Assembly (NCBI GenBank): GCA_004794655.1
Contig: SMMW01000020.1
Span: forward strand, 716,001 to 780,000
DNA from: Marisa cornuarietis
Taxonomy: Eukaryota > Mollusca > Gastropoda > Architaenioglossa > Ampullariidae
Direction of reading: 5' to 3'
Length of the DNA: 64,000 nucleotides
The notes beneath the pieces were generated by a model, which was not told where the DNA came from, searched no databases, and saw only the letters and a program-made list of their open reading frames with translations. The translations under genes were made by a program, and so were the position numbers. This document shows positions 45,728 through 57,419 of this stretch, piece by piece; positions within the stretch are counted from its first letter, which is position 1; each line of letters begins with the position of its first letter.

Positions 45728-46706
45728 TTCTTAACCAAATGGTTAAATTAAAGATTTTGTGATAGTTTTACCTTTTCCATGTAGAATGTGTATCTTCATT
45801 CTTTTAAATCCGGTTTTTAAAAATATTTTATACAAGATGCACAATATTTGCTGTAGCTTCCTCAACAAGTCCCAAAATTTCTTCCAAGGCTGATTATTTG
45901 CGAGTTTCGTGTACAAATAATTTTCATATTTACCAGCTAATTTCGTTTTAGTGATTCTTTGTTTCTCGAAAAGCAATTATCTTACTTTGGATAGGCAGCT
46001 TATGTCAATGATATAATTATCATCTACAATTATTTGAAAGTCTATAAGAGAACAAGATCAGGTCTCCTGATGTCGGGTAGGTACTTTGTGCTTGTCAGAG
46101 CTCTCCTGATGTCGGGTGGATACCCGAGTGAGTAACTTTGTGCTTGTCACAGCTCACGCGCACGCCTTATGCATGCAGACTGATATTGTATGTTCTTATA
46201 GATACAAGACAAGACAACTCGTTAGCCTCTGGAATTCCTGTCAAAATTTAGTATTGATGTACCAAACCTTTTTCAAGAAAGCTGTAATTTTGTTGTACAG
46301 CCTGCACAAGGCAGCACACAAAACTGTCGTCTCTACACTCACACTGATTAACACAATTCACTCTCAAAGTTAACAGACAAACAAACAAACAGACAAACAA
46401 ACAAACTCAGTCTGCACCGTACTCACTGAGCTGGTGCATAGTTTGAGAAGAGCAAGTTGAACTCTGAAAAAGGAAGCTTGATTGTACTCGAGATTAGGAT
46501 GATCTCTCTTTTGGTAACTGGTTGAAGATAACTTTCTACATCATATTCTTCAGGCTGATCTCCACAGCTTCGTGCTCCGTGATCACCTGAGGCAGTTCAG
46601 AACACTAAGCGATTAAGCCAGTTGTCTAACATTTCCCATACTAGGTGGTGCAGATGATTGTTTTACCACCAGCAGTAGCATTACTGGCTTAACTAGCAGC
46701 AGTCGG

Positions 46707-46840
46707 TCACGTGACAAGCCTACTCGCCCGAAGGACCAACAAACCGGCGGCTATCTGCTGGGGAGAGTTGGAGGGACCAGAGGAGACACAGCAGCAGAGG
46801 AAGGCTGGCCATTGAAGCCGGTTTCATGCATTGCCTCATC
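46707..46840 (-). mobile_element. LINE 3'-end fragment, extra copy
   Basis: Matches 46963-47095 (TCGGTCACGTGACAAGCC, ATCTGCTGGGG, GCTGGCCATTGAAGCCGGTTTC) about 256 bp away, so two 3' ends of the same LINE family lie in tandem, same orientation. Confidence 0.6.
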
Positions 46841-46962
46841 TTTTTACTGCTTTCTTCCTAAAAGAAACCGGCTGTCGCCACATTGTGGTCCTCATCTTCG
46901 TGTATTGTTTCTTCATTTGATTGTTATTTGTTCTTTCTGTGTGTGCACTGAATTTCAGCATT

Positions 46963-47715
46963 CGGTCACGTGACAAGCCGACTCCCCCGTGGGACCAGCG
47001 GGCCGGCTGGTATCTGCTGGGGAAAGTTGGGGGGGGGGGACCAGAGGAGACCTAGCAGCAGAGAAAGGCTGGCCATTGAAGCCGGTTTCGTGCATTGTCT
47101 GAAGGGTCTCTCTTTGTGTGACCTGTGTAGTCTTTTACATGCGCCAGCCAGTTGTTTCTTTGCTTTCACATGCTCTTGGAGAACTGTCTGCGAGATGGTC
47201 TCATTCGTGTCTCCTCACGTGACCGAGCCACCAGATGGCCACCAGTGAGGCGACACCGCTGCGTACGAAATCATTTGTTTTCCGGCTACTGTTCGAGAAA
47301 CTGAGCAGCCTCCGTAAACTTGGTTTCAAATGCCTGAATGAGCCTCGCCGTCTGTCAGCAAGTTCCACGATTGACAGTCGTACAGCATGATGGGGCTGGG
47401 GAGGCGACGAGAAACTTGTACACCTTGAGCTTGGTGACCAGACTGATGTTCCTGCTTTCACAGCTTGAGCTTGGTGACCAGACTGATGTTCCTGCTGTCC
47501 TATACTCCATTCAGTCTGGTCATCGCTGTTGTCACAGCTGAGACTTGATTTTGCACGTGCGCTGCGCAGTCACCGTGTGTAGCGAGCTCGGTGGCCTGGT
47601 ACTTGAAGGTCTGTACGTCCTCCACTTGAGCGCTGTTCCCTGCACACCTGTTCGATGTGTTCACAGTGATTGGCTCTGTTCGTGCTGACCTCCATCCCGC
47701 ATGCACCTGCGCATT
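46963..47715 (-). mobile_element. Degraded LINE, RT thumb and C-terminus
   Basis: Minus-strand reading gives EPITVNTSNRCAGNSAQVED with VQTFKYQATELATHG, then IQAFETK, KTNDFVRSGVASLVA and a degenerate LGHVRRHE, then NNWLAHVKDYTGHTKRD near the 3' end. This is the order seen at the C-termini of several molluscan non-LTR elements. Frameshifts throughout. A 39-bp tandem doubling (GCTTGAGCTTGGTGACCAGA...) occurs at about 47423-47500. Confidence 0.65.
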
Positions 47716-48176
47716 TTGCAGGTTTGTCCGTGAGGGCCTGTTGTTTTGTTGTTTATTTGTTGGAATGTTTATGTCTGTTTATTGTTTATTTTCAATTACG
47801 AAATAAAATTATTAAACGGGCTTATTTTGACGGGGAGTGTAGTAAACTGGTAAAAGAATAAATGCTAGAGATCAATTTTGTTCTGTTTAATTTTTTCATC
47901 TTATGTTTTCCCGTCTATTTGTGCCCCGGATCTTGCAGAGGCCTGGAGAAGGGCAGCAAGTGGGAGGAAGACTGTTGTTAGGGCTCCTGATGTAGCAGCT
48001 CCCGGTGTGAGGGACGGGGGTTCAAGAGGACTTGCAATGAAAGAGATCAATAGACTTTGTTTCATAGGTGGGGGGAGCAACAACTTAGTTGGAATATATC
48101 TTAATACAACTCTGTAGTAGATCTTAATCATTGTTTGCTGAACAATATTTGATCCGATATTTATCTCTGAATTTAG
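47716..48176 (+). other. No firm gene; one exon-like stretch
   Basis: An acceptor-like TTGCAG at about 47938, open frame (EAWRRAASGRKTVVRAPDVA) and donor-like ATAG|GTGGGG at about 48068 could be an exon, but nothing is recognised. Confidence 0.2.
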
Positions 48177-49078
48177 ACTGACCCAAGAAAAAGAAAGCGC
48201 TTGGTATGTACTTTTGATTTTATTTTGTTGGAGAAATCTGAGAACCTTTTTCGTGATCTTCCAAGTGTTACCATCTAATTTTATTGTATAAACATATATT
48301 TAAAAAGATGGCTCTGGCATACCACAAGAAAGTAATAAAAGCATTGTTCAATGAAGGTTGGCTATAACTATACCTCATCACTGCAGCTTTGTCAGAAACA
48401 AATTAAAAAGCATCCATATACCACCTTAATTGTTTCCATCCATGCTGTGTGATTATTTCTGTGTTTCAGGTGTGTCATTTAGGCAACCTTGGAGGTGCAA
48501 ATTTAAAATTGGAAGTGAGGGCAATTCTTGGTGTCCTTTTTTCTACAAAACTCGAGAGAACCTACAATTACAACGGGTTAAAGGGGAAGTGTGGGCTGAA
48601 AAATCACACAAGTATCTTACAAGCCATTCAAGGTAAGGATCGGAATGTTTCTTTCCATTTTTCCATTGTTTCCATTTTTTCCTTTAGTAAAGAGATCTAG
48701 GAAACTACCAGTTCAAAAATGAGTAACCAGCTTTACTGATACTTGCACTGTTATTATGGTGTGAAAAAGAACGAAGATGATAAACTGTTGTAATGGCAAA
48801 AATATTTTTGAGCATGGTGTTATTTTTAAATAACAGGGGTTTGTGAATTGTGGGATTGCGGGATGTATTGTATCTTATGCCATTTTACTATCCATTAATC
48901 TAAATGTCCCTTACTTTATTTCACATTACATCCTGGCTTCTAGCTTTGGTGACATTGGCTATGCATAGAGAAAACTCCATTTTTTCTGTTTTTAGACGCT
49001 GCAAGTGACATCACCCAGATGCAGCAGATCAGACATCAAAAGTCAATTGTCTCTTCGGCTGGCTGGTGCCAGAGATAG
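48177..49078 (+). pseudogene. DUF4806 gene, 3' end copy (truncated)
   Basis: Starts inside exon 5 (last 27 bases, 48177-48203, preceded by a fortuitous ATTTAG acceptor), has exon 6 at 48470-48632 (VRAILGVLFSTKLERTYNYN, then GLKGKCGLKN) and the terminal exon 48996-49078 (AASDITQMQQIRHQKSIVSS, then AGWCQR and stop). The upstream exons 1-4 are absent. The phase from exon 6 to the last exon is correct, so this preserves the original 3' end missing from the fuller copy at 17335. Confidence 0.7.
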
Positions 49079-50599
49079 GGAATATGGACGGAGGGAGAGG
49101 GACCAGCACAGTGTAGCATGGAGGAGCATGTAGAGAATGAATAGATGTGAGAGAGAGAGAGAGAGTGTGTGTGTGTAAATCTCTGTGTGGGTCTGTGAGA
49201 AAGAAGATACTGTTGATTAGGTAAACATTAGACCAAGAAGCCTCTATATTTTTGGAGAAAAGAAAATGTGAAAATAAAATTATTGAAAATTGCCTCCCCC
49301 GTGCTTTCTGGCAAAGCCACAATCATGGCCAAAGTCCTAAATTCCTTTTAAAACGTTTATCAAGACTTTAAAATGGGTTGTATAGTGTAACAGACAGACT
49401 ATTTTGCTTTGTATTATATATTGTAGACAGATGAATGCTGCACTGACATGTCACAGGAGAAGAGTGCTTTGCTAATGGTATCAGATTTATTTGTATATTT
49501 CTAATGAAACATTGTTTATGTACAACCTAAAGTGAATTGTATTAACGAAATTTTTGATGTATGCATTTACAGGTAATGCTTAATTGCTTTTGCATAGTCT
49601 TAGCAACCTTTCTCGTTCATTATTTGTCCTCTTCTGGTAATGTGCTTATGTTTCATGTAGGTTGCCGAGACAAAAAAGATGTGAAAATAGACAACTGGAT
49701 AAATTTTTTTTTTTGATGGTCTTAGAAAATACATGGGCATGGACGGTGCAATGTTTATTTAACTCCCTTATAGAAAGTTTAGTTAATATGCAGTAGACTA
49801 GCCTGGTAGAAATAGCTTCTATTGTTTTGTATGATCCTGTCACAGGAGATGAAAATGCTTTTCTAATGGTATCATTTATTGTATATTTTCAGTGGTATTT
49901 AATAAAAGACCATTTTTATATGAGACATTGTGCATGCACAACCTAAAGTGAAGTGTATTAATAATGAAATTTCTGATATATGCATTTAAAGGTAATGCTT
50001 TGCTTTTTATAATTTAGCCGCCTTTCTCTTTCCTGTACATAAATTGTTTTTCCTGTTGGGAATGTGCTTATGCTGTATGTAGGTTGCTGCGACAAAAGAA
50101 AATTATGCAGGCATAGATGGTGCAATGAATTGATTTTTTAAGGGGTCCAGCGTTAAAGATAGATGCTGTTGATATCCTGTCCTTTGTTAAACGATTGTTA
50201 TTACTTGACTCTGTTAAACAATATTAATTTCCTTTTAGAAAGTTTAGTAAATGTGTAGTTGCTTGATAGAAATAGCTTCCATGGTTTTGTATGATCTTGT
50301 AGGATATGCAGTAACATGTCACAGGAGATAAGAATGCTTTGATTGTGGTATTTTAGTTTATTTGTATTTTCATTATTAATATTTTGAGTTAAAATGGCAA
50401 CACTTGCAGTTTTATTTCTGTAGCATTGTCTGCTTTTCTGTTGCTACATAGTAAAATGTTCTTAAACCGCATTTTGCAAAAATCGGCACATTTTTCAGTT
50501 TGACCAAAATCAGAATACACCTAAACAACACCAAAAATACCAATAATACAAGGGTCCATTCTCGTAATATATCTAAAAACATGGGTGGGACCTACCTGG

Positions 50600-51790
50600 G
50601 TAACATGCAGGAATTCATATATATACATGGGTGACATATGGGTACTTCACTATATTAAGAGGTAAAAACGACGTTGGCCCCTCCTATAGCCCTTTTTCAT
50701 TTTCTGCCCTGTTCCCACACCTTAATCCGACATGTGCCCCACCAAGTTCATGACATGGGTCCCATGTGTGCCCAATATTCCTGTGCTACTTGGGAGCGAT
50801 CTATTTACAGTATTCTAATTTCAGCAAGCTTGCCTTTATAATTTATTCTTATACATGGTTTTAGATATTTTGTAAACCAAATGCCAAGAATTTTAACTTT
50901 TTCTGGATTCCACCGCATCTGTAGATGTGGTAAGCACCTAATTGGGGATTTTTTTCTGCTTACCACCCATATTGCACTAATTTTTCAGTTTTCAATATTC
51001 ATCTGCATGGTTACCTTTCCAAATAAAACAAACGTGTTCATAGATTCTTCAAAAGGCAGTCTGTCAGCGTCTTAAGTTAGTTCTCTATCATCTGCAGATT
51101 GTACAATTTTACTTTCAGAGATGTGGATTTTTTTTAACCTTTTTCCTGATCATAATGACTAGAATTTCTACACATAATATGAATAAATAAGGTGAGATAG
51201 AATCAACCTGCTTGCATCCTCTTCTAATATGGAATTATGCTGATAACCTGCATTCAGACACACTTGATTTTATATTTGTATAAAAGGTGGTGATCATTTA
51301 CAGAAGAGGGGGTAAAATCAAAGGAATGTAGAACACCATGCATAAACACAAATAATACTATCCAATGCTTTTTCAAAATCAAGGCATACTAGTAGACCAG
51401 GCTGCTTATATACATTTAAATGTTCAATCAAATCAGGTCATATATCAGCTTAATATTATCTTCCACGGATAAAACTGAACTGATCTGGGTAAGAGATGGT
51501 AAAACTTTTTCATTCTATGTGCAGTGCATGCTGCTTCAATCTTATATACATATTAGAGATAGTGCTTGGTCTCCAGTTCTTAATTTGATCTCTAGGCATA
51601 TTTGTTTTAAGTAAACATATAATTACATCTTTTTTGAGTAGAGGATAGCGCTTCTTCGAGAAAGCCTTCTTTTAGCAATCTAACAATGAAAGGACTAAGC
51701 AATTTCCAGAAGACTTTAAAAAAAACTCCACAGTAAATCCCTTGCTCCCTGGGCTTTTAATATTTGACATACTTTTCACAACCTGACCTG
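50600..51790 (-). mobile_element. L1/Tx1-like LINE RT relic (second copy)
   Basis: Duplicate of the relic at 20960-22090, with the same disabled RT blocks, including the SPYLFILCVEI region at about 51200. Confidence 0.7.
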
Positions 51791-52699
51791 CTTCTGTTCC
51801 TTTGTAAACACAAGTAGCGATTAACACAGTGAACCGATGGGCTTCATATGTGCATGATAAATATATCTTTATATGTAGTTCCTTCTAGGAGATTGAGTTC
51901 AGGTTCTGTAAGTTTTGATATATCTTCTTTGATATCAATAACACTGAAGTCTTCAATTGGTCGCGCGAGCGGAGCATCGGGAGGCACACAACACAGTGGA
52001 AGACGTAGTACCCAAATATTTTAGTATAAAAGGAAAAAGTCGAATCTTGGACCTAGGGGCCCCGGTAAAACGCTGCCTGGTTTTTAATTAAAAAAATACC
52101 TGATTGGTCAAAGTTTTCAGTTGTTAAAGTCGAGTAATCCATGGAGGAACATTTCCTAAAGGTTCCAGTAGTTTCCTCCCTTGTGTGTTATTTCATTTAC
52201 GCCAAGCGTTTTAACACAAGTAACACTAGTAACTAGTTACAACTACCACCCGGGGTAGTCTATGAGACACGTCTGACAACGTTAGACAAACAAAGCTACA
52301 CGATTCTATTCACAGGCAGACAACCCCTGGAACCCTGAGGATTAGAGAGCATTTGACTCAAACCCACGAGACAGATGTCCTCATTTCGATATTTTACTCA
52401 ACAGAGGCATGATTAATCTAAACCTCAGACATCTTTATCCTCCTATTCTCCAAGGAGTATGAAGAGCTTAACACGAAAAATTATTCGTTGAAATACCGCG
52501 TAAAACAAGCCTGTAAAAGCTTTAATAGTAGAATACAAAACTTTATCACAATATGGGAAAATCTTATTTTCGGAAGCATGAACCTATTATACTCCACGTT
52601 TCGGATAAGATCATTTAAAATTTGCTGGTTTGAGATAATATAATATTGCAGCTGGCCTCTTTTCTGTTTCCGTTCAGTATGAGAGCAGCCTATGGAAGG

Positions 52700-53160
52700 A
52701 TATATGGCTCCTAAAGCCTGCCTCATAGATGAGCAGTCCCTGTCACAGTCCCTGTCGCCTCTGTGGGGGACCTGGAGGACTGGTTTGTGGCAGCTTTCTA
52801 GAACTGAACGTTGGAAAAACGGAGATGGGATGGAAGAGATGGCACTACCCCTCTCTCCTCACTAATTCAAAGGACAGCACGTGCAGATGGCTGCCAGTTT
52901 TAAATACCTTGTTACAGCGATAGACGAAGGTACTGCTTTTAGTGATCACGAGAACCAAGTGTACAGAAAGACCCAGCAAATAACGAAACTTTTGAGGAAA
53001 CTCCGCATCTTCAACATTATCTCTGGAGTGCTGCAAACTGTTTACAGATCCCTTGTTGATAGCATTTTCATATTTATCATCGTTGCCTGGAATGGTCACC
53101 TCCTCGTCAAAGAGCAGGCAAGGCTGGCAAAGTCATTCAACAGATAAGTAAAATTATTGG
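52700..53160 (+). mobile_element. Fossil LINE RT fragment in module 5
   Basis: The most complete of the three. Pieces read LELNVGKTEMGW, MAASFKYLVTAIDEGTAFSD, LLRKLRIFNIISGVLQTVYR and AWNGHLLVKEQARLAKSFN. A stop after SFKYL region frame changes and missing RT core show it is inactive. Confidence 0.75.
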
Positions 53161-53838
53161 TACATCAGAGCTGTTTTTAAAATCTCTTTTGGTCTTATTG
53201 AGGGAAAGATTAAAGTATTTAAAGTTATTTCACTTGGAGATGTCAAGTTTGAAGACAGCAGTGTGCTAGTCCCAGGTCTGACCCAAGGGGCTTCGACTGA
53301 ATGAAATAAGATACTGGCACATTCTCGTCCCCCGGGATGCTCTTCTTTTCGGATTGTTGCTGAAACCAGTTATTTATGTCTGCGACTAGCCTGTGCGCTA
53401 GAAATCGGGCAAAGGAATACTGTCACGACGATGTACCACCCGGTTTGATACACAGTTGACGCTTCAGAAAATTCCCTAGCACGTAGAACGGTGCGGAGGC
53501 ACAGGCTGACCAGGCGGACTGGTGTCGTGATGTATGGAGCGTGAGAGAGATACAGTGAGATAGACACGGTGAGCTAGATACCGCGTGAGAAATACTGTGA
53601 GATACCGCGAGACACACAGTGCGAGCTGTTATGACAAACAGAAACAGAGAAAAGCGCAGGGACATCCTGTGAGTCTGAGGGCAGCTGACACAACCGCTGC
53701 GGCGAAAATATATAAAAATGGTTGCTTTTTATTCACTGGGCCTGTAGAATCACAGTTATGCTGAAAACCGTCTGGCCTTATTTCCATTTATTCATTAATT
53801 CATTTTAGACTTTAGGCATCTTCCGACCACGTGCCTAA

Positions 53839-54712
53839 CAGGCTTGAGGGGACCAGCTCTTCGCATTTTCGTTTTTTTCTTGGATTTGTTGTGCTTGTAG
53901 TGGGTATTGTACTGACCTCCACTTTTTTCTGATGTCATCGGCTTTGTGTTTGACTGTTTACTTGCCTGTGGATTTTTATTTATTCCTCTGCTGATATCAA
54001 CTCACTCATCGCCGTTAATCCTCTTGCTGACGCTTCTTACAAGTCGTTCCTGATATAGCCTTAACATCAGTCGTTTCAACATTGTACTGCAATTTCTGCT
54101 TTGTGATCGTCTGGATATTCTGACGATTTGATCCACGTGTTTGAGTATTGCTCTATTCTGCTCGAGTCCAATGACTATAGATCTGTCTCATCGACATCGT
54201 CATCTACGAACGTCACCCTGTATATTTACGTCATGCTCTGAAATACTTGCATAGCGGAGGTGACATACACAGGGGCGTGTCTCACTGGCATCCACAACTC
54301 TCTCTCCACAATCGTTACGACTGGCGCCAGTGAACAGACTATGACTACCCCAACATGCTGTTGATTGCCTCCTGTGACTCAATCAAGAAATTCTTGAACA
54401 GAATCTGTCAAATGGTGATTTTAAAACTAACCTGGTGATCTTACTACAAGAATTCGGCTATGTTTCAATGATTCTAAAACTAACCGATGCAACTGTAAGC
54501 ACATCCATGTCATTGATGGGTGGCCTCATAAGAAAATAATAGTGATGTGTTCAATGTGTAAGTTATCATGATCAGACTGAAAAATAGGAAAGCACTTGTC
54601 CTCGTATGTCATCGATTCCAGAATTAACGACTGTACGTCGCTAGCATTTATCATGTATCTTCTTTGTGTAAAGCACTTTGAGTTCATCTTATGGTGGAGA
54701 AAGATGCTATAG

Positions 54713-54785
<73 letters not shown>
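53839..54785 (+). mobile_element. Retroposon-like insertion with (CAT)n tail
   Basis: Module 3 reads GCCTAATGCTGTATAC without interruption (about 37776); here GCCTAA is followed by 947 bp and then TAATGCTGTATTC. The right end GTAAAGCACTTTGAG...GATGCTATAGAAAT followed by (CAT)n is typical of LINE/SINE 3' ends. Target duplication at least TAA. No RT frame recognised. Confidence 0.7.
54714..54784. repeat. (CAT)n microsatellite
   Basis: About 23 CAT units forming the tail of the insertion at 53839. Confidence 0.95.
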
Positions 54786-55330
54786 TAATGCTGTATTCGT
54801 GACAAGACACAGACCGATTGTCTAATATTTACTGTCCACCTAACAAGACACAGACCGATTGTCTAATATTTACTGTCTTCCTAACAAGACACAGACCGAT
54901 TGTCTAATATTTACTGTCCACCTAACAAGACACAGACCGATTGTTTAATATTTACTGTCTTCCTAACAAGACACAGACCGATTGTCTAATATTTACTGTC
55001 TTCCTAACAAGACACAGACCGATTGTCTAATATTTACTGTCTGCCTAACAAGACACAGACCGATTGTCTAATATTTACTGTCCACCTAACAAGACACAGA
55101 CCGATTGTCTAATATTTACTGTCCACCTAACAAGACACAGACCAATTGTCTAATATTTACTGTCTTCCTAACAAGACACAGACCGATTGTCTAATATTTA
55201 CTGTCTTCCTAACAAGACACAGACCGATTGTCTAATATTTACTGTCCACCTAACAAGACACAGACCGATTGTCTAATATTTACTGTCCACCTAACAAGAC
55301 ACAGACCGCTTGTCTAATACTGTATACGTG
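54786..55330. repeat. 41-bp minisatellite, module 5 (about 13 copies)
   Basis: Same unit as in module 3. Junction variants TCTTCC, TCCACC and TCTGCC are interspersed. The longest array in the window, ending about 215 bp past the receptor 5 stop. Confidence 0.95.
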
Positions 55331-55543
55331 ACGGCAAGCCAAAGATCACGTGTATCAAATTATTATCCCATCCAGCGAACCATCAGTTTTTCTACTACTT
55401 ACTGTATACCTGACAAGCCACAGACACCGTGTCTAATACTGTACTCGTCACAGCAAGCCAAGCTAAAACTTTTTATCGACTTGCTGATTTTAATTTTTTT
55501 TTCAAAGCATTTACACATACATGTGGTGAGATTATCTTTTTGT

Positions 55544-56664
55544 TCAGAAGTTCTCTAAAATTTCTTTACTGACGTCTTTCAAAGATAGCTGGTCAGTCGC
55601 CATGTCTGTCTTACAGATGGCAGCCCCGCGCTCTCTTGTGTAAGAACACAGAAGCTCCTTAGCCCTCGTTCGAAACCTCGTTCCCGTCCAGCAATACAGG
55701 TAGAAGTTGACGGCGTGGCTGCTGTAACACATGACACTGCAGATGCTCCAAATCAGAGCCAACATCTCGAAAATGCTTGAGAACGCGCTATCGATCAGGA
55801 GCATTTGGGCGAGTGTGTATGCACAATATGGAAAGGATAGAAAGAAAAAAGTAAGAGAGGTGACGATCAAGGTCACTGTCATGAAACCGCTTTCTTTTCG
55901 CGAACCTTGACCTGCTGTAGGCTGCCGACAGCCAGGCGATCGCGAGCTTCTCTTGTTGACGCGGCGACTCGTCTAATCAAGACGACATCATCGAGGAGGA
56001 TGATGATGAAAGGAAGACAGGAGGATGTGATGATGTTAATCCAGACCCACACCTTGAAGACAGTCGTCGTCACTTCATCGTCGTAATTCCCGTTGCATGA
56101 CTTCCAAAGAACAACGTCCTGAACTTTCATCTCGATGATGGTAGAAAAGTATAACATATGAGCATTTGTCATGGTAGAGAAAACGATCAGCAAGATAAGT
56201 GCCACAAAGGTCAAGTGAGTGGAGGTCAAACTATTGACCTTATGAGGCCAAACTACAGACACTGCTCTTTGTGTTACCATGACGACCAATGTCCATGTAG
56301 ATAGAGTGCTACAGCTCCAAAGAGTCCAGAGACTGAGCTTACAGATTACCTCGTGGACAACCCAGACATCGAAGCTGAACTGAAGCCGGATCCACCTGAG
56401 CAGGACGTTGTCAAAAATGGCGATGAGATCGGAGACAGCCAGCAACCTGAGGTACACGGCCATGCTGGGGTGCGTGACACTTCTATCACGAAGAACGAGA
56501 AAGACCATGATGTTACCAAACGTGCCGAAGATGATAATAAAGGGACAAACGATTTTCCACACAATTATCGACGAATGTGGAGTGGACACCGACTGGTTGT
56601 CTCCCGTGATGCTGCTGTTGTCGCTGGTGATGTTGTGATGTATACTGGTGCCGTTATGCTCCAT
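55544..56664 (-). pseudogene. Class A GPCR, array copy 5, frameshifted
   Basis: The first 261 codons (56664-55879) run from MEHN through TM5 and loop 3, ending KKAVS at a TGA. One base is missing at about 55882-55885 compared with all other copies (coding strand TTTCATG instead of TTTCCATG). The rest, TM6-TM7 and tail, continues in the next frame (55882-55544) without further damage. As written the product lacks TM6 and TM7 and could not signal. The clean remainder suggests either a very young lesion or a base error. Confidence 0.9.
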
Positions 56665-56731
56665 TGCGCCTTGTTGTCATCTCCTTTTGCCCAGTTAGCA
56701 ATTAAAATGGAGACATGAGAGAGCTGAGAGG

Positions 56732-56743
56732 ATTTTAAATAAT
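56732..56743 (-). promoter_or_regulatory. TATA-like block of receptor 5
   Basis: ATTATTTAAAAT, one base different from the other modules. Confidence 0.3.
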
Positions 56744-56881
56744 GGAGACCAGATAATGTTTAGCGTTTGAAGAAGGGGGCGGTACTTGTCACGGTCTACA
56801 ATCAAGATTTTGTAAGGTAAAACTAAAACTTTTTGCATCACATCCATTCCCTCTTAACACATATTGACACACACGCACACG

Positions 56882-56883
<2 letters not shown>

Positions 56884-56925
<42 letters not shown>
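56884..56925. repeat. (CA)n microsatellite upstream of receptor 5
   Basis: CA run preceded by a degenerate CACACGCACACGTTC stretch. Confidence 0.95.
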
Positions 56926-56927
<2 letters not shown>

Positions 56928-57419
56928 TTCTGAGCAAAACGGACGAATAAAGAAATTTTGGGATATTTTAACCTTTGCCATTTGGAATATGTAATCACAT
57001 TCTGTTTAATCCGAATTTTAAAAATATTATATACAAGATGCACAGTCGTACAGTAGCTTCCTCGACACGTCGATAGATTTTTTTCAGGGCGAATGATTTG
57101 TGAGTTTCCTGTAAAAATAATTATGTCATATCTACAAGCTGTTTTGCTTTAATATTTTTTTCTGGCAAAGCAAATCAATTATCTTAGTTTGGACCAGCAG
57201 ATCATATCAATCTACAATTATTTGCAAGTCTTTAAACAAAATCTACGTACTCTGGATTCAACAGCCTTCTTTTTTTAACCAACCCGTTACTAAACCATTC
57301 TGTGCTTATGTTCCCTACAATCTACAGATATATTTTTCCTACAATATATGTACAAGGTGTAAAGACGTCGTGATGGCGGACGTGTGCACGGACCTCGTGC
57401 ATTTGCTTTCAGTTACCAG

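Larger units (their letters stand above)
45430..46380. repeat. Segmental duplication C, copy 1
   Basis: From the receptor 4 N-terminus through its 5' flank this is near-identical to 63042-64000, with only a few substitutions and a different CA length. 46070-46130 contains a doubled CTCCTGATGTCGGGT segment, present in both copies. No other gene in 45740-46380. Confidence 0.9.
48177..51975. repeat. Segmental duplication B, copy 2
   Basis: Pairs with 19200-22275. Beyond the DUF4806 exons (49090-50590) no gene is seen; a GA/GT-rich stretch lies at about 49148-49180. A few small insertions distinguish it, e.g. about 50505-50565 and 50745-50780. Confidence 0.85.
52080..55543. repeat. Downstream flank of receptor module 5
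   Basis: Co-linear with the flanks of modules 2 and 3 but lacks the (GTT)n site: about 53490-53500 jumps from ACGGTGCGG to AGGCACAGGCTGACC. Contains the RT relic, a 947-bp retroposon-like insertion and the longest minisatellite. Confidence 0.8.

Noticed and set aside
46981..47000. CTCCCCCGTGGGACC resembles the 5' end of the RTE-like LINE
   Set aside because: Only about 15 bases match and the surrounding sequence belongs to a different LINE 3' end; treated as coincidence.
54526..54810. Minus-strand ORF with a poly-Asp run
   Set aside because: It is the CAT microsatellite tail of a retroposon read in frame.
54786..55330. CRISPR-like array
   Set aside because: The repeats are head-to-tail 41-bp units without unique spacers in a eukaryotic genome; it is a minisatellite.
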